Positions 1 through 10,954 of a DNA stretch of 64,000 nucleotides are shown piece after piece (positions within the stretch are counted from its first letter, which is position 1; every line of letters starts with the position of its first letter). Both the position numbers and the translations under genes were made by a program. The DNA is from Sinorhizobium psoraleae (lineage in GTDB: Bacteria > Pseudomonadota > Alphaproteobacteria > Rhizobiales > Rhizobiaceae), in the NCBI RefSeq assembly GCF_013283645.1, contig NZ_JABEKV010000001.1:818699-882698 (forward strand), written 5' to 3'. Below the pieces are notes generated by a model. It was given only the letters and a program-made list of their open reading frames with translations. It was not told the origin of the DNA and made no database searches.

Positions 1-645
1 GATAGCCAGCCCCCGGTGGCACCTCCCGCCGCCGGCAACGACATGGCGGCAACGGGCGCCAATCCGGGCGCGACGGGCGCCGCACCGCCGACGACGTTGG
101 GGCAGATCATTTTCGACGAGAACGGCAATCCGGTGTCGGCGACCACCGATGCCCAGCCGGGCGCGAACGCCACGCTTCCCGGCGTCGGGACGGGAACGGC
201 AGACGGCGGCGATGCGGGCCTCAACGGCAATCCCGGCAGCGAGCAGCAAACCGCCTCTCTCGACAATCCTGGCGATCTCTACCAATCCGCCTACGGACAC
301 GTGCTTTCGGGCGACTATGGCTTGGCCGAGCAGGAATTTCGCGATTACCTCGATACTTTTCCCAACGGCGACAAGGCGGCCGACGCCAGTTTCTGGATGG
401 GCGAGGCGCAATATTCACAGGGCAAATACAGCGACGCAGCGAAGACCTTCCTGAACGCGCATCAATCCCACGGGAAATCGCCCAAGGCGCCCGAGATGCT
501 GCTGAAGCTCGGCATGTCGCTCGGTGCACTCGACAACAAGGAAACTGCCTGCGCGACGCTGCGCGAGGTGAATAAGCGCTACCCGAAGGCTTCGCCCGCC
601 GTGAAAGCAAAGGTGTCGAGCGAGCAGAGCCGCTTTGGCTGCTGA
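1..645 (+). CDS. cpoB: Tol-Pal cell-division coordinator CpoB/YbgF (5' end outside window)
   Basis: The reading frame is open from the first base, so the start lies upstream and only the last 214 residues are present. The first part is a low-complexity Gly/Ala/Pro/Asn-rich linker. From about residue 93 (YQSAYGHVLSGDYGLAEQEF) it forms tetratricopeptide-type helical pairs to the end, with the AxFWMGEAQYSQGKYxDAA pattern typical of the YbgF C-terminal domain. In this family an N-terminal coiled coil and signal peptide precede the TPR part; they are outside the window. CpoB is periplasmic and couples Tol-Pal function to septal peptidoglycan synthesis. It lies 11 bases before tilS on the same strand, the common rhizobial order after tol-pal. 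Confidence 0.85.
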   Translation, partial: DSQPPVAPPAAGNDMAATGANPGATGAAPPTTLGQIIFDENGNPVSATTDAQPGANATLPGVGTGTADGGDAGLNGNPGSEQQTASLDNPGDLYQSAYGHVLSGDYGLAEQEFRDYLDTFPNGDKAADASFWMGEAQYSQGKYSDAAKTFLNAHQSHGKSPKAPEMLLKLGMSLGALDNKETACATLREVNKRYPKASPAVKAKVSSEQSRFGC

Positions 646-656
646 GGCCCACCCAC

Positions 657-2042
657 GTGCCTGAAGCCGTCATTGCCACGGCCAGATATTTTCTCCGCGC
701 GTTCATCGAGCCTTGCCGGATTCTTGTGGCCGTCTCTGGAGGCAGCGACTCCAAGGGACTTATTCTCGCCCTCCATTCCGCAATCGGTGACAAAGATCGC
801 GAAGGTTTCTCGCTCGTCGCCTGCACGATTGATCATGGCTTGAGACCGGAATCCGCAGATGAGGCGGCAGCGGTGGCGGCGTTCTGTGCCGAACTCGGCG
901 TTCCTCATCTTGTCTGCCGCTGGGAAGGCGACAAGCCGCGAACCGGGATTCAGGCGGCTGCGCGCCGCAAACGCTATGAATTGCTGGCGGACGCTGCCGC
1001 CGCGTTTGGCGCCGACTGCATTGCGACCGGACATACGCTCGATGATCAGTACGAGACGATTGTGATGCGCGGTGCGCGTGGCGAAGGGGAGGGGGCGGGC
1101 AGCGCCGGCATGGCGAGCACCATGCTTTACGGGCGCCGGATCTGGGTGTTGCGACCATTCCTCGGCCTTAGGCGTGCCGACATACGGGCATTCCTGATCG
1201 CGCGGGGTGTCGCGTGGTTTGACGACCCGAGCAATGCCAATCCCCTGTTCGAGCGCGTTCGTGTGCGCTCCGAGCTCGCAGCTTCGGAGGAGGCGCCGGC
1301 CGCCCGGTGGAGCGCTGCGCAAAGGGCAGCGTCGTCGGCGCGGGCAGCCGCCTTGATCGAAAGCCATGTCCGGGTTCACGAGGCCGTCGCGGCCGAGATC
1401 GCGACCGAGCAGGCGGGAAACATGGGCGACGCCGACTGGCGCCGCGCGCTTCTGTCCGTCGCTGCCGTACTCGGCGGCCGCAACCATTTGCCCGTGCATG
1501 CGACGATCGAGCGCATATCCGCCTTTCTGCAGGCGGGCATGCCGGGGCGGATGACGGCGGGAGGGGTCGTATACGACAGGCGCCCGAGCGGTCTCTATCT
1601 CTATCGTGAGGCGCGCAACCTTTCCGCACTTGTCATTGAACCGGGCGAGACGAAGACGTGGGACGGGCGCTTCAACGTAACGAATGGCGAACGCAGCCCG
1701 TTGATGGTGACTGCCAAGGGACAGGATGGTCAATGGGATCAGAGGCTTATTGACGCAGGCCTGCCATCTGGAGTCGCCAAACGGGCCTCCCGAGCTGCGC
1801 CACATATTGCTCCAGCAGCCGCCAATGTCGTTGGCATGAGCCCGATTCAGGCGAAGGTGGAATGTCGCATCGGTCCCTACGACGCCTTTTTGCCCGGTTT
1901 CGACCGGATCATGGCAGATGCGGTCGCGATGCTGTTTGGGCGCGAACGATACCCCGCTCCGCCGGTTCACGATGTTTTTGACAGAAATGGAGAGGTAGCT
2001 GGCGGTTTGCCTTGGCAAGGCGACACCAGAACCTTATGTTAG
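657..2042 (+). CDS. tilS: tRNA(Ile)-lysidine synthase TilS
   Basis: TilS ligates lysine to C34 of tRNA-Ile(CAU), changing its codon from AUG to AUA. The 461-residue product carries the N-type ATP-pyrophosphatase P-loop SGGSDS at residues 27-32, followed by TIDHGLRPES and the ATGHTLDDQ motif of the family. Length matches rhizobial TilS, with a C-terminal extension after the catalytic half. The start is GTG at 657, since no ATG lies at a sensible place upstream in this frame. It is tightly spaced after cpoB and followed by ftsH after 57 bases, so the three may be cotranscribed. An alternative role is unlikely given the motif set. Confidence 0.93.
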   Translation: MPEAVIATARYFLRAFIEPCRILVAVSGGSDSKGLILALHSAIGDKDREGFSLVACTIDHGLRPESADEAAAVAAFCAELGVPHLVCRWEGDKPRTGIQAAARRKRYELLADAAAAFGADCIATGHTLDDQYETIVMRGARGEGEGAGSAGMASTMLYGRRIWVLRPFLGLRRADIRAFLIARGVAWFDDPSNANPLFERVRVRSELAASEEAPAARWSAAQRAASSARAAALIESHVRVHEAVAAEIATEQAGNMGDADWRRALLSVAAVLGGRNHLPVHATIERISAFLQAGMPGRMTAGGVVYDRRPSGLYLYREARNLSALVIEPGETKTWDGRFNVTNGERSPLMVTAKGQDGQWDQRLIDAGLPSGVAKRASRAAPHIAPAAANVVGMSPIQAKVECRIGPYDAFLPGFDRIMADAVAMLFGRERYPAPPVHDVFDRNGEVAGGLPWQGDTRTLC

Positions 2043-2099
2043 GGAACAAGACTGTAGCTCGGCGAAATGCGCGAGTTGCGACAGGTTCCGGGGAGTTCG

Positions 2100-4037
<1,938 letters not shown>

Positions 4038-4061
4038 CACCGTCGGAAAAACGAAAATCGG

Positions 4062-4095
4062 AAGCCGCCGCGCCGAAAGGAGCGGCGGCTTTTTT
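4062..4095 (+). terminator. Intrinsic terminator after ftsH
   Basis: An inverted repeat, AAGCCGCCGC paired with GCGGCGGCTT around a short loop, is followed by a run of six T. It sits 25 bases after the ftsH stop. The rest of the ftsH-glmM gap (to 4372) holds no gene I can support and presumably carries the glmM promoter. Confidence 0.85.
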
Positions 4096-4372
4096 GTTGG
4101 GTATTTTCTTCGAACGTATCTTTCGCGCAGTTGGTAACGCGCTGTAATGATTTCTGATGATAGGATTGCTGCCGTTTGCTGCGGTTTTATGCCAAAGATG
4201 ATTCAACCATGCCTGACCTCTGCGGTGGACGCGAGCAGGCTGCAGCCATAACAAGCCGCGCGAGCGTCAAGCCCTTTATATGAGGTCCGGCGATATGAAA
4301 TCCAGTCGCGGAACACGCGGACAGACGCGGCCGACAAAGAAGATCCTGCCGAAGCAGGACAATGGAGTTTTT

Positions 4373-5725
4373 ATGAAGCGCAAGTATTTCGGGACTGACG
4401 GCATTCGCGGGCAGTCCAACATTTTCCCGATGACGCCGGATCTGGCCATGCGTGTCGGCATTGCCGTCGGAACGATCTTCCGCAACGGCGCGCACCGTCA
4501 CCGCGTCGTGATCGGCAAGGACACGCGTCTTTCCGGCTATATGCTCGAAAATGCAATGGTCGCCGGCTTCACCGCGGCTGGCCTCGATGTTTTCCTGCTC
4601 GGACCGATCCCGACACCAGGTGTCGCCATGCTGACGCGGTCGTTGCGCGCCGACATCGGCGTGATGATCTCGGCCTCGCACAATCCTTTCCGCGACAACG
4701 GCATCAAGCTCTTCGGACCTGATGGTTACAAGCTTTCCGACGATATCGAGGAGAAGATCGAGGAGCTCATCGACCAGGATATGTCCGCACAGCTTGCCAA
4801 GCCCGAGGATATCGGCCGGGCCAAGCGCGTCGATGGCGACATCTATCGCTACATCGAACAGGCGAAGCGGACCCTGCCGCGCGACGTCACGCTGAAGGGA
4901 TTGCGGATTGCCATCGACTGCGCGAACGGCGCCGCCTACAAGGTTGCCCCGTCCGCGCTTTGGGAGCTCGGCGCCGAAGTGGTGACGATCGGGACGGAGC
5001 CGAATGGCGTCAACATCAATCTCGAATGCGGGTCGACGCATCCGGCCGCCTTGTCGAAAAAGGTCCACGAAGTCAGGGCCGATATCGGCATCGCACTCGA
5101 CGGGGATGCGGACCGGGTCCTGATCATCGATGAAAACGGCACTGTCGTCGATGGCGACCAGCTCATGGCCGTCATCGCTGACAGCTGGGCTGCCGATGGC
5201 ATGCTGAAGGGTGGCGCGATAGCCGCGACGGTGATGTCGAATCTCGGCCTCGAGCGCTACCTGAAGGAGCGGGGCATCGGACTGCACCGCACCAAGGTCG
5301 GAGACCGCTACGTCGTCGAGCAGATGCGCCAGGATGGCCTGAACGTCGGCGGCGAACAATCCGGCCATATCGTGCTCTCCGATTTCGGGACGACCGGCGA
5401 CGGTCTGGTGGCTGCGCTGCAGATTCTCGCTGTGGTCAAGCGGCAGGGCAAATCGGTCAGCGAAGTGTGCCATCGCTTCGAGCCCGTGCCGCAGGTTCTG
5501 AAGAATGTTCGTGTGTCGACGGGCAAACCGCTCGAGCATCCGACCGTGCAGCAGGCCATCGCCGACGCCGAGGCGGGACTTGCCAGGAATGGCCGCCTGC
5601 TGATCCGTCCGTCCGGAACCGAACCGCTGATCCGCGTCATGGCGGAAGGTGACGATCGTAGCCAGGTCGAGCGTATCGTCGACGAACTGGTCAACGTGAT
5701 CGGCAGCGTTCGTAGCGCTGCCTGA
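4373..5725 (+). CDS. glmM: Phosphoglucosamine mutase GlmM
   Basis: Interconverts glucosamine-6-phosphate and glucosamine-1-phosphate on the path to UDP-GlcNAc for peptidoglycan and LPS. The 450-residue protein starts [13 protein letters not shown], the family N terminus, has the phosphoserine loop ISASHNP with the active serine at residue 102, the metal loop DGDADR near residue 245, and the phosphate-binding [10 protein letters not shown] near the C terminus. ATG at 4373 was chosen on this alignment; the frame is open further upstream, but that part looks noncoding. It is flanked by terminators, so it is probably monocistronic. Confidence 0.97.
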   Translation: MKRKYFGTDGIRGQSNIFPMTPDLAMRVGIAVGTIFRNGAHRHRVVIGKDTRLSGYMLENAMVAGFTAAGLDVFLLGPIPTPGVAMLTRSLRADIGVMISASHNPFRDNGIKLFGPDGYKLSDDIEEKIEELIDQDMSAQLAKPEDIGRAKRVDGDIYRYIEQAKRTLPRDVTLKGLRIAIDCANGAAYKVAPSALWELGAEVVTIGTEPNGVNINLECGSTHPAALSKKVHEVRADIGIALDGDADRVLIIDENGTVVDGDQLMAVIADSWAADGMLKGGAIAATVMSNLGLERYLKERGIGLHRTKVGDRYVVEQMRQDGLNVGGEQSGHIVLSDFGTTGDGLVAALQILAVVKRQGKSVSEVCHRFEPVPQVLKNVRVSTGKPLEHPTVQQAIADAEAGLARNGRLLIRPSGTEPLIRVMAEGDDRSQVERIVDELVNVIGSVRSAA

Positions 5726-5797
5726 CCATCGAAGTGCGACAGCGAACTTTGCGCGCCTGAAAAGACGCGCGACGCTGGAGGACCATGATTGCTTTTG

Positions 5798-5825
5798 AAG
5801 GCCGGCATCGATGCCGGCCTTTTTT
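5798..5825 (+). terminator. Intrinsic terminator after glmM
   Basis: A perfect 12-base inverted repeat (AAGGCCGGCATC with GATGCCGGCCTT) runs straight into six T. It lies about 70 bases after the glmM stop. Between the two is a GC-rich hairpin (TTGCGCGCC and GACGCGCGACGC at about 5749-5776) resembling a degraded copy of the rhizobial palindromic repeat seen elsewhere in the window. Confidence 0.88.
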
Positions 5826-5894
5826 GTTGCGGTGTCGGGTTGTCGAATACGGCGAGCATGAGCAATTGTTAATAAACAGAGTAAATTTCTATGC

Positions 5895-5909
5895 TTAATC
5901 CGATATTAA
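5895..5909 (+). promoter_or_regulatory. CtrA binding site, full TTAA-N7-TTAA
   Basis: TTAA at 5895-5898, seven bases, then TTAA at 5906-5909, matching the established CtrA consensus exactly. It lies 86 bases before the outer-membrane gene at 5996. Whether CtrA activates or represses here cannot be told without a mapped transcription start. Confidence 0.7.
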
Positions 5910-5995
5910 CCGCGGCGTGCAACTTTTGACGCAACAAGAGTTGCAGTATCCGCCCGAGGCAACGCGGCGCGGGTCAGAATATTCGCGGAGCTGTT

Positions 5996-6760
5996 ATGAA
6001 AAGACCTTTGATTGCATTTGTTGCCGCAATATTGAGCGGCGCCCCGGTTTTGGCTGCCGACCTTTATGTCGAAGATCCTGCGCCGGTTATAGTGCCAAGC
6101 GGCTGGTATCTGCGCGGCCATTTGGGGATGAGCAACCAGAAACTCGGTCATATGAAGCACGAACTCATGGATGTCGTGGAACTTCACGAGTTCCTCGACG
6201 AAGGCGAGTTCGACAGCGCGCCGCTCGCCGGCGTCGGTATCGGTTATCAATTCAATGACTGGCTGCGCCTGGACGGTATCGTCGAATACCGCGGCAAGGC
6301 GGATTTCGCCGCGCTTGATCGTTACGGCCACAGCGGCCCGACTGGTCCGATCTGGGATGGCACCAACGACTACGACGCCGCCAAATCGGAGTGGCTGTTG
6401 ATGGCCAACGCCTATGTCGACATCGGCGATTGGTACGGCATCAAGCCCTACGTGGGCGCCGGTATTGGTGCCTCGCGAAACAGGATCTCGGGTTTCCGTG
6501 ACATCAACGTGCCGACCCTCGGCGTTGCCTATGCTGACGACGACCCGACCTGGAACTTTGCCTGGGCGGTGCATGCCGGCGTCGCCTATCAGGCGACCGA
6601 GCGCCTGGCGCTCGATCTCGGCTACAGCTACGTCGATCTCGGCGACGCAAAGACCGGCAATATTCGTACCTACGACGGCTCCACGGTGAACGCCCCGATG
6701 CACTTCGAAGACATCACGTCGCACGACTTCAAGCTGGGCATGCGCTACGCCCTGCAATAG
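5996..6760 (+). CDS. Outer-membrane beta-barrel protein (Omp25/porin-like family)
   Basis: A 254-residue protein with a Sec signal peptide (MKRPLIAFVAAILSGAPVLA, cleavage before ADLYVED) followed by alternating hydrophobic/aromatic strands of a small 8-stranded barrel: GWYLRGHLGMSN, GVGIGYQFNDWLRLDGIVEY, KPYVGAGIGAS, LALDLGYSYVDLGD and HDFKLGMRYALQ at the end. This pattern matches the rhizobial/Brucella Omp25-Omp31 type family, which are envelope-stabilising surface proteins. Start ATG at 5996 gives a perfect signal peptide. It is followed by its own terminator and by a second barrel gene of the same design, so the two look like a diverged duplication. A full CtrA box lies upstream. Confidence 0.85.
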   Translation: MKRPLIAFVAAILSGAPVLAADLYVEDPAPVIVPSGWYLRGHLGMSNQKLGHMKHELMDVVELHEFLDEGEFDSAPLAGVGIGYQFNDWLRLDGIVEYRGKADFAALDRYGHSGPTGPIWDGTNDYDAAKSEWLLMANAYVDIGDWYGIKPYVGAGIGASRNRISGFRDINVPTLGVAYADDDPTWNFAWAVHAGVAYQATERLALDLGYSYVDLGDAKTGNIRTYDGSTVNAPMHFEDITSHDFKLGMRYALQ

Positions 6761-6788
6761 TCCGGGCTGCAGAGCGAGACATCGTCCG

Positions 6789-6810
6789 GGGGCCGCCATG
6801 CGGCCCCTTT
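6789..6810 (+). terminator. Intrinsic terminator after first barrel gene
   Basis: GGGGCCGC and GCGGCCCC form a perfect 8-base stem with a three-base loop, followed by TTTC. It separates the two outer-membrane genes into independent units, consistent with each having its own CtrA box. Confidence 0.65.
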
Positions 6811-6882
6811 CACTTCGGGGGCTCACCTTTCGAGTGCGGCCGCCGTGCCGGATTTCCTTAAATTTTCCGTCAATCAACATGC

Positions 6883-6897
6883 TTAACCGATGGTTAA
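6883..6897 (+). promoter_or_regulatory. CtrA binding site, full TTAA-N7-TTAA and near-perfect dyad
   Basis: TTAA at 6883-6886, seven bases, TTAA at 6894-6897. The site is also symmetrical, TTAACC-GAT-GGTTAA. It lies 75 bases before the second barrel gene at 6973. The spacing to the start codon is nearly the same as for the site at 5895-5909. Confidence 0.72.
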
Positions 6898-6972
6898 CTT
6901 GTCGCTGCCAATAGTTAACGCCAGCAAGCGGGCCGTCATGGCCGCTGACACGAATACTGACAGGGCGCGGAC

Positions 6973-7809
6973 ATGCATTGGCGGAACGGGATTTGCGGCA
7001 TCGCTTTCAGCGCCGGTTTTCTGCTCTCCGGCATGGTGGAGGCCGCAGACGAGGATTTGCTCGACGCGCCGGAGATCACCATCTCGACGAAAGCGGAGCG
7101 CAGCAGCGGTCTCTATTTGCGCGGCGACATCGGTTATGCGCCGTGGCGCGACGAGGGCGATCCCTCCTATCGCACCTTCGATGCCGGCACCGGCAGCTAC
7201 AACAACGTTCCGTTCGACAATGCACGTTTCGACAGGCCGATCTCCGGCACGATCGGTATCGGCTATCAGTTCAATGACGTCGTGCGCGCCGACATAACCG
7301 CGGAATATTTTGAGGGGCGGTTCGACGGCTCGTCGTTGTCAGCCACTCCCTGCGCAGGCCAGGGCGCCGGAACGTCATGCGACTTGTCGCACAGCGCCAA
7401 TTTTTCCGCGCTCGGGCTCATGGCGAACGGCTATGTCGACCTGGCGACACTTGCCGGCTTCACGCCGTATCTCGGCGCGGGCATCGGCGCCACGAACATC
7501 AACTGGAACACCGTCCGCGAGACGGCAACCTGTGTCCCGGGGGGCGGCGCCTGCGCGGGTGCGGCAGGTGGAACGTCCTATGACGGAGAAGACAGCTGGC
7601 GCTTCACCTATGCGCTCATGGCCGGTGTCTCCTACGACATCACGGATCGGCTGAAATTCGATCTCGGCTATCGCTATTCCCACATCTCGGATGGCGACAT
7701 GTTCGGCTTCGGAGCCGAGGCGCTTGCCGGCGCCAGTGGCGCCAAGGGTCATGACGACGGCCTTTCCCGCCACGAGATCCGCGCGGGCCTGCGCTTCTCG
7801 CTCTGGTAA
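6973..7809 (+). CDS. Outer-membrane beta-barrel protein, paralogue of preceding gene
   Basis: A 278-residue protein with an N-terminal signal (about residues 1-23, cleavage near MVEA-ADEDL) and barrel strands GLYLRGDIGYAPWRD, GTIGIGYQFNDVVRADITAEY, FTPYLGAGIGATN, LKFDLGYRYSHISDGDMFG and HEIRAGLRFSLW. The final Trp fits the BAM-recognised C-terminal aromatic. Shared strand motifs with the upstream barrel show common ancestry. One surface loop contains Cys pairs (CAGQGAGTSC and CVPGGGAC), which could form disulfides, an unusual feature for this family. ATG at 6973 is the only start that gives a signal peptide. A CtrA box precedes it. Confidence 0.83.
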   Translation: MHWRNGICGIAFSAGFLLSGMVEAADEDLLDAPEITISTKAERSSGLYLRGDIGYAPWRDEGDPSYRTFDAGTGSYNNVPFDNARFDRPISGTIGIGYQFNDVVRADITAEYFEGRFDGSSLSATPCAGQGAGTSCDLSHSANFSALGLMANGYVDLATLAGFTPYLGAGIGATNINWNTVRETATCVPGGGACAGAAGGTSYDGEDSWRFTYALMAGVSYDITDRLKFDLGYRYSHISDGDMFGFGAEALAGASGAKGHDDGLSRHEIRAGLRFSLW

Positions 7810-7889
7810 CAATCGTTCGGCGTCTGCACTCTCTGTGTTCGAAGTTTACCCGGAACGCCGAAAATTTTTCCAAAAGCGACGCAAGTTGC

Positions 7890-7918
7890 TTGACTTCCTC
7901 TCTGACCCGCAATATTCC
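7890..7918 (+). promoter_or_regulatory. Candidate sigma-70-type promoter for serC leader
   Basis: TTGACT at 7890-7895, a 17-base spacer, and TATTCC at 7913-7918. Transcription starting near 7925 would put the two leader hairpins at the 5' end of the serC mRNA. Confidence 0.45.
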
Positions 7919-7927
7919 CGGCGGCGG

Positions 7928-7972
7928 GACACCCCTCCCCAACGAGGGGCTTCTATCTGAGAGGATAGCATT
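7928..7972 (+). promoter_or_regulatory. serC leader RNA (two hairpins, ribosome site in the second)
   Basis: Immediately before serC are two consecutive hairpins. The first pairs CCCCTC (7932-7937) with GAGGGG (7944-7949). The second pairs CTATCT (7953-7958) with GGATAG (7963-7968) around a GAGA tetraloop. The likely ribosome-binding site GAGAGG (7959-7964) lies in this loop and stem. Position and form match the alphaproteobacterial serC leader motif known from comparative genomics (Rfam serC element). Its ligand, if any, is not known to me. Confidence 0.65.
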
Positions 7973-9151
7973 ATGACGAAGCCTGCCACGCCGGACGTGC
8001 GTCCGGCAAATACCCATTTTTCTTCTGGCCCCTGCGCAAAGCGTCCCGGTTGGACGCTCGAAGCTCTCTCCGATGCCGCGCTCGGTCGATCGCACCGAGC
8101 CAAGATCGGTAAGACGAAGCTGAAGCAGGCCATTGACCTCACCCGTGAAATTCTTGAAGTGCCGGCCGATTACCGCATCGGTATCGTGCCCGCTTCCGAT
8201 ACCGGCGCCGTCGAAATGGCGCTGTGGTCGCTGCTCGGGGCCCGCGGCGTCGACATGCTCGCCTGGGAAAGCTTCGGTGCCGGTTGGGTGACCGACGTGG
8301 TCAAGCAGCTCAAGCTCGCCGATGTTCGCAAGTTTGAGGCTGCCTATGGCGAATTGCCGGACCTCGCCACGGTCGATTTCGACCGCGATGTCGTCTTCAC
8401 CTGGAATGGCACGACCTCTGGTGTGCGTGTGCCGAATGCCGATTTCATTCCGGCGGACCGCAAGGGCCTGACGATCTGCGACGCGACCTCCGCCGCCTTT
8501 GCCCAGGATCTCGATTTCGCCAAGCTCGACGTCGTCACCTTCTCCTGGCAGAAGGTTCTGGGCGGAGAGGGCGCGCATGGCGTCCTCATTCTTTCGCCGC
8601 GCACAGTCGAACGACTGCTGACCTATGCGCCGGCATGGCCGCTGCCGAAGATCTTCCGCCTGACCAGCGGCGGCAAGCTGATCGAAGGCATCTTTTCCGG
8701 CGAGACGATCAACACGCCGTCGATGCTTTGTGTCGAAGACTATATCGACGCGCTCCTTTGGGCGAAGTCGGTCGGCGGCCTCAAGGGGCTGATCGCCCGG
8801 GCAGACGCCAACGCCGACGCGATCCATCGTTTCGTCGACGCAAATGCCTGGATTGCAAACCTGGCGATCAAGGCGGAAACCCGCTCCAACACCTCGGTCT
8901 GCCTCAAGATCGTCGACAAGGACGTACTTGCCCTGGATGCCGACGGCCAGGCCGCTTTCGCGAAGGGCGTCGTCGCCCTGCTCGAAAAGGAAGGTGTGGC
9001 CCACGATATCGGCCACTATCGCGACGCCCCCTCCGGTCTGCGGATCTGGGCTGGTGCCACCATCGAAACTTCCGACATGGAAGCGCTGATGCCGTGGCTC
9101 ACCTGGGCCTTCGAGACCCAGAAGGCGACGTTGTCGCAGGCCGCCGCCTGA
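7973..9151 (+). CDS. serC: Phosphoserine aminotransferase SerC
   Basis: PLP enzyme converting 3-phosphohydroxypyruvate and glutamate to phosphoserine, the second step of serine synthesis. The 392-residue product is the longer alphaproteobacterial type: [15 protein letters not shown] at the N terminus, SHR at the phosphate loop, and [15 protein letters not shown], whose Lys should hold PLP. ATG at 7973 follows the structured leader. serA follows after 78 bases on the same strand, so the first two enzymes of serine synthesis form one unit, probably controlled through the leader. Confidence 0.95.
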   Translation: MTKPATPDVRPANTHFSSGPCAKRPGWTLEALSDAALGRSHRAKIGKTKLKQAIDLTREILEVPADYRIGIVPASDTGAVEMALWSLLGARGVDMLAWESFGAGWVTDVVKQLKLADVRKFEAAYGELPDLATVDFDRDVVFTWNGTTSGVRVPNADFIPADRKGLTICDATSAAFAQDLDFAKLDVVTFSWQKVLGGEGAHGVLILSPRTVERLLTYAPAWPLPKIFRLTSGGKLIEGIFSGETINTPSMLCVEDYIDALLWAKSVGGLKGLIARADANADAIHRFVDANAWIANLAIKAETRSNTSVCLKIVDKDVLALDADGQAAFAKGVVALLEKEGVAHDIGHYRDAPSGLRIWAGATIETSDMEALMPWLTWAFETQKATLSQAAA

Positions 9152-9229
9152 TCCAAGCGATAAGCTTCGCTCGCTGCGAGCGAAGCCACTCACGCACCCT
9201 TTCAGAACTGATCCTCAAGGAGGCCTCTC

Positions 9230-10825
9230 ATGGCACCTCGCGTTCTCGTATCCGATGAACTGTCGGAAACCGCCGTCCAGATCTTCCGCGACCGCGGCGT
9301 TGAAGTGGATTTCCAGCCGAAGCTCGGCAAGGACAAGGAAAAGCTCGCCGAAATCATCGGCAACTATGACGGTCTCGCCATCCGCTCCGCCACCAAGGTG
9401 ACGGAGAAGCTGATCGCTGCCGCCACCAATCTCAAGGTCGTCGGCCGAGCCGGTATCGGCGTGGACAATGTGGACATCCCGGCTGCATCTCGCCGCGGCA
9501 TCATCGTCATGAACACGCCCTTCGGCAACTCGATCACGACGGCCGAGCATGCTATCGCGCTGATGTTTGCCGTCGCCCGGCAGCTTCCCGCGGCAGACGG
9601 TTCCACCCAGGCCGGCAAGTGGGAAAAATCGAAGTTCATGGGCGTCGAGATCACCGGCAAGGTGCTCGGCGTCATCGGTGCCGGCAATATCGGCTCGATC
9701 GTCTGCGCCCGCGCCATCGGTCTCAAGATGCACGTCGTCGCCTATGATCCGTTCCTGTCGAAGGAACGCGCCGAGGAAATGGGCGTGGTCAAGGTCGAAC
9801 TCGACGAGCTCTTTGCGCGGGCGGATTTCATCACCCTGCACGTACCGTTGACGGACAAGACCCGCAACATCATCGACGCGCAGGCAATCGCAAAGATGAA
9901 GCCGGGCGTGCGCATCGTCAACTGCGCGCGTGGCGGCCTCGTCGTCGAAAGCGCGCTTGCCGCAGCGCTGAAATCGGGTCATGTCGCCGGTGCCGGCTTC
10001 GACGTCTTCGAGGTGGAACCCGCCACCGAGAGCCCGCTCTTCGGTCTGCCGAACGTCGTCTGCACGCCGCATCTCGGCGCTTCGACGACGGAAGCGCAGG
10101 AGAACGTGGCACTGCAGGTTGCCGAGCAGATGTCCGACTATCTGGTCAACGGCGCTGTCTCGAACGCCATCAACATGCCGTCGATCACGGCCGAGGAAGC
10201 GCCGATCCTGAAGCCCTTCATTCGGCTCGCCGACGTTCTCGGCGCCTTCGTCGGCCAGGTCACCGAAAGCGCCATCAAGGAAATCGAAATCCTCTATGAC
10301 GGTTCCACGGCGGCGATGAACACCAAGGCACTGACGAGCGCCGTTCTTGCCGGCCTGATCCGTCCGCAGGTGGCGGACGTCAACATGGTTTCCGCGCCGG
10401 TCATGATCAAGGAAAAGGGCGTCATCCTTTCCGAAGTGAAACGCGACAAGTCCGGCGTCTTCGACGGCTATATCAAGCTAACGGTGACGACATCGAACCA
10501 GACCCGTTCGGTCGCCGGTACGGTCTTCTCTGACGGCAAGCCGCGCTTCATCCAGATCAAGGGCATCAATCTCGATGCCGATGTCGGCAAGCACATGGTC
10601 TATCTCACCAACACCGACGTCCCCGGCATGATCGGCTTCATCGGTACGACGCTCGGTGACGCCGGCGTCAACATCGCCAACTTCCAGCTCGGTCGCGAGA
10701 AGGAGGGCGGCGACGCCATCGCTCTGCTTTATGTCGACGGTCCGGTCTCCGAGACAGTGCTCGACAAGCTGCGTGCCAACGCGGCAATCCGCCAGGCGAA
10801 GCAACTGGTGTTCAATATCGATTGA
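9230..10825 (+). CDS. serA: D-3-phosphoglycerate dehydrogenase SerA (long, ACT-domain form)
   Basis: Oxidises 3-phosphoglycerate to phosphohydroxypyruvate with NAD, the first step of serine synthesis. The 531-residue protein has the catalytic/NAD domains (GRAGIGVDNVD, GVIGAGNIGS dinucleotide fold, NCARGG, GAGFDVFEVEP, CTPHLGAST with catalytic His), the intervening allosteric substrate-binding domain, and a C-terminal ACT domain (TNTDVPGMIGFIGTTLGD, NIANFQLGR), the usual serine-sensing module. The AAGGAGG-like ribosome site CAAGGAGGCC sits just before ATG 9230. It is cotranscribed with serC and followed by a strong hairpin. Confidence 0.96.
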   Translation: MAPRVLVSDELSETAVQIFRDRGVEVDFQPKLGKDKEKLAEIIGNYDGLAIRSATKVTEKLIAAATNLKVVGRAGIGVDNVDIPAASRRGIIVMNTPFGNSITTAEHAIALMFAVARQLPAADGSTQAGKWEKSKFMGVEITGKVLGVIGAGNIGSIVCARAIGLKMHVVAYDPFLSKERAEEMGVVKVELDELFARADFITLHVPLTDKTRNIIDAQAIAKMKPGVRIVNCARGGLVVESALAAALKSGHVAGAGFDVFEVEPATESPLFGLPNVVCTPHLGASTTEAQENVALQVAEQMSDYLVNGAVSNAINMPSITAEEAPILKPFIRLADVLGAFVGQVTESAIKEIEILYDGSTAAMNTKALTSAVLAGLIRPQVADVNMVSAPVMIKEKGVILSEVKRDKSGVFDGYIKLTVTTSNQTRSVAGTVFSDGKPRFIQIKGINLDADVGKHMVYLTNTDVPGMIGFIGTTLGDAGVNIANFQLGREKEGGDAIALLYVDGPVSETVLDKLRANAAIRQAKQLVFNID

Positions 10826-10852
10826 TTGGCACCGCTCCAGAACCGGCTTGCT

Positions 10853-10887
10853 ACAGCGCCGCGCCTCGTTCAGATGCGCGGCGCTGT
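10853..10887 (+). terminator. GC-rich hairpin after serA
   Basis: ACAGCGCCGCGC and GCGCGGCGCTGT form a perfect 12-base stem. There is no T run, so it may be a folding/processing signal or part of the rhizobial palindromic repeat family rather than a classic terminator. Confidence 0.5.
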
Positions 10888-10954
10888 CGTCTTCAACGCT
10901 GCACGCCTTCATTCGAGGCGGACAGGAACACCGGCTACCCCTCGCGTTTCGATC

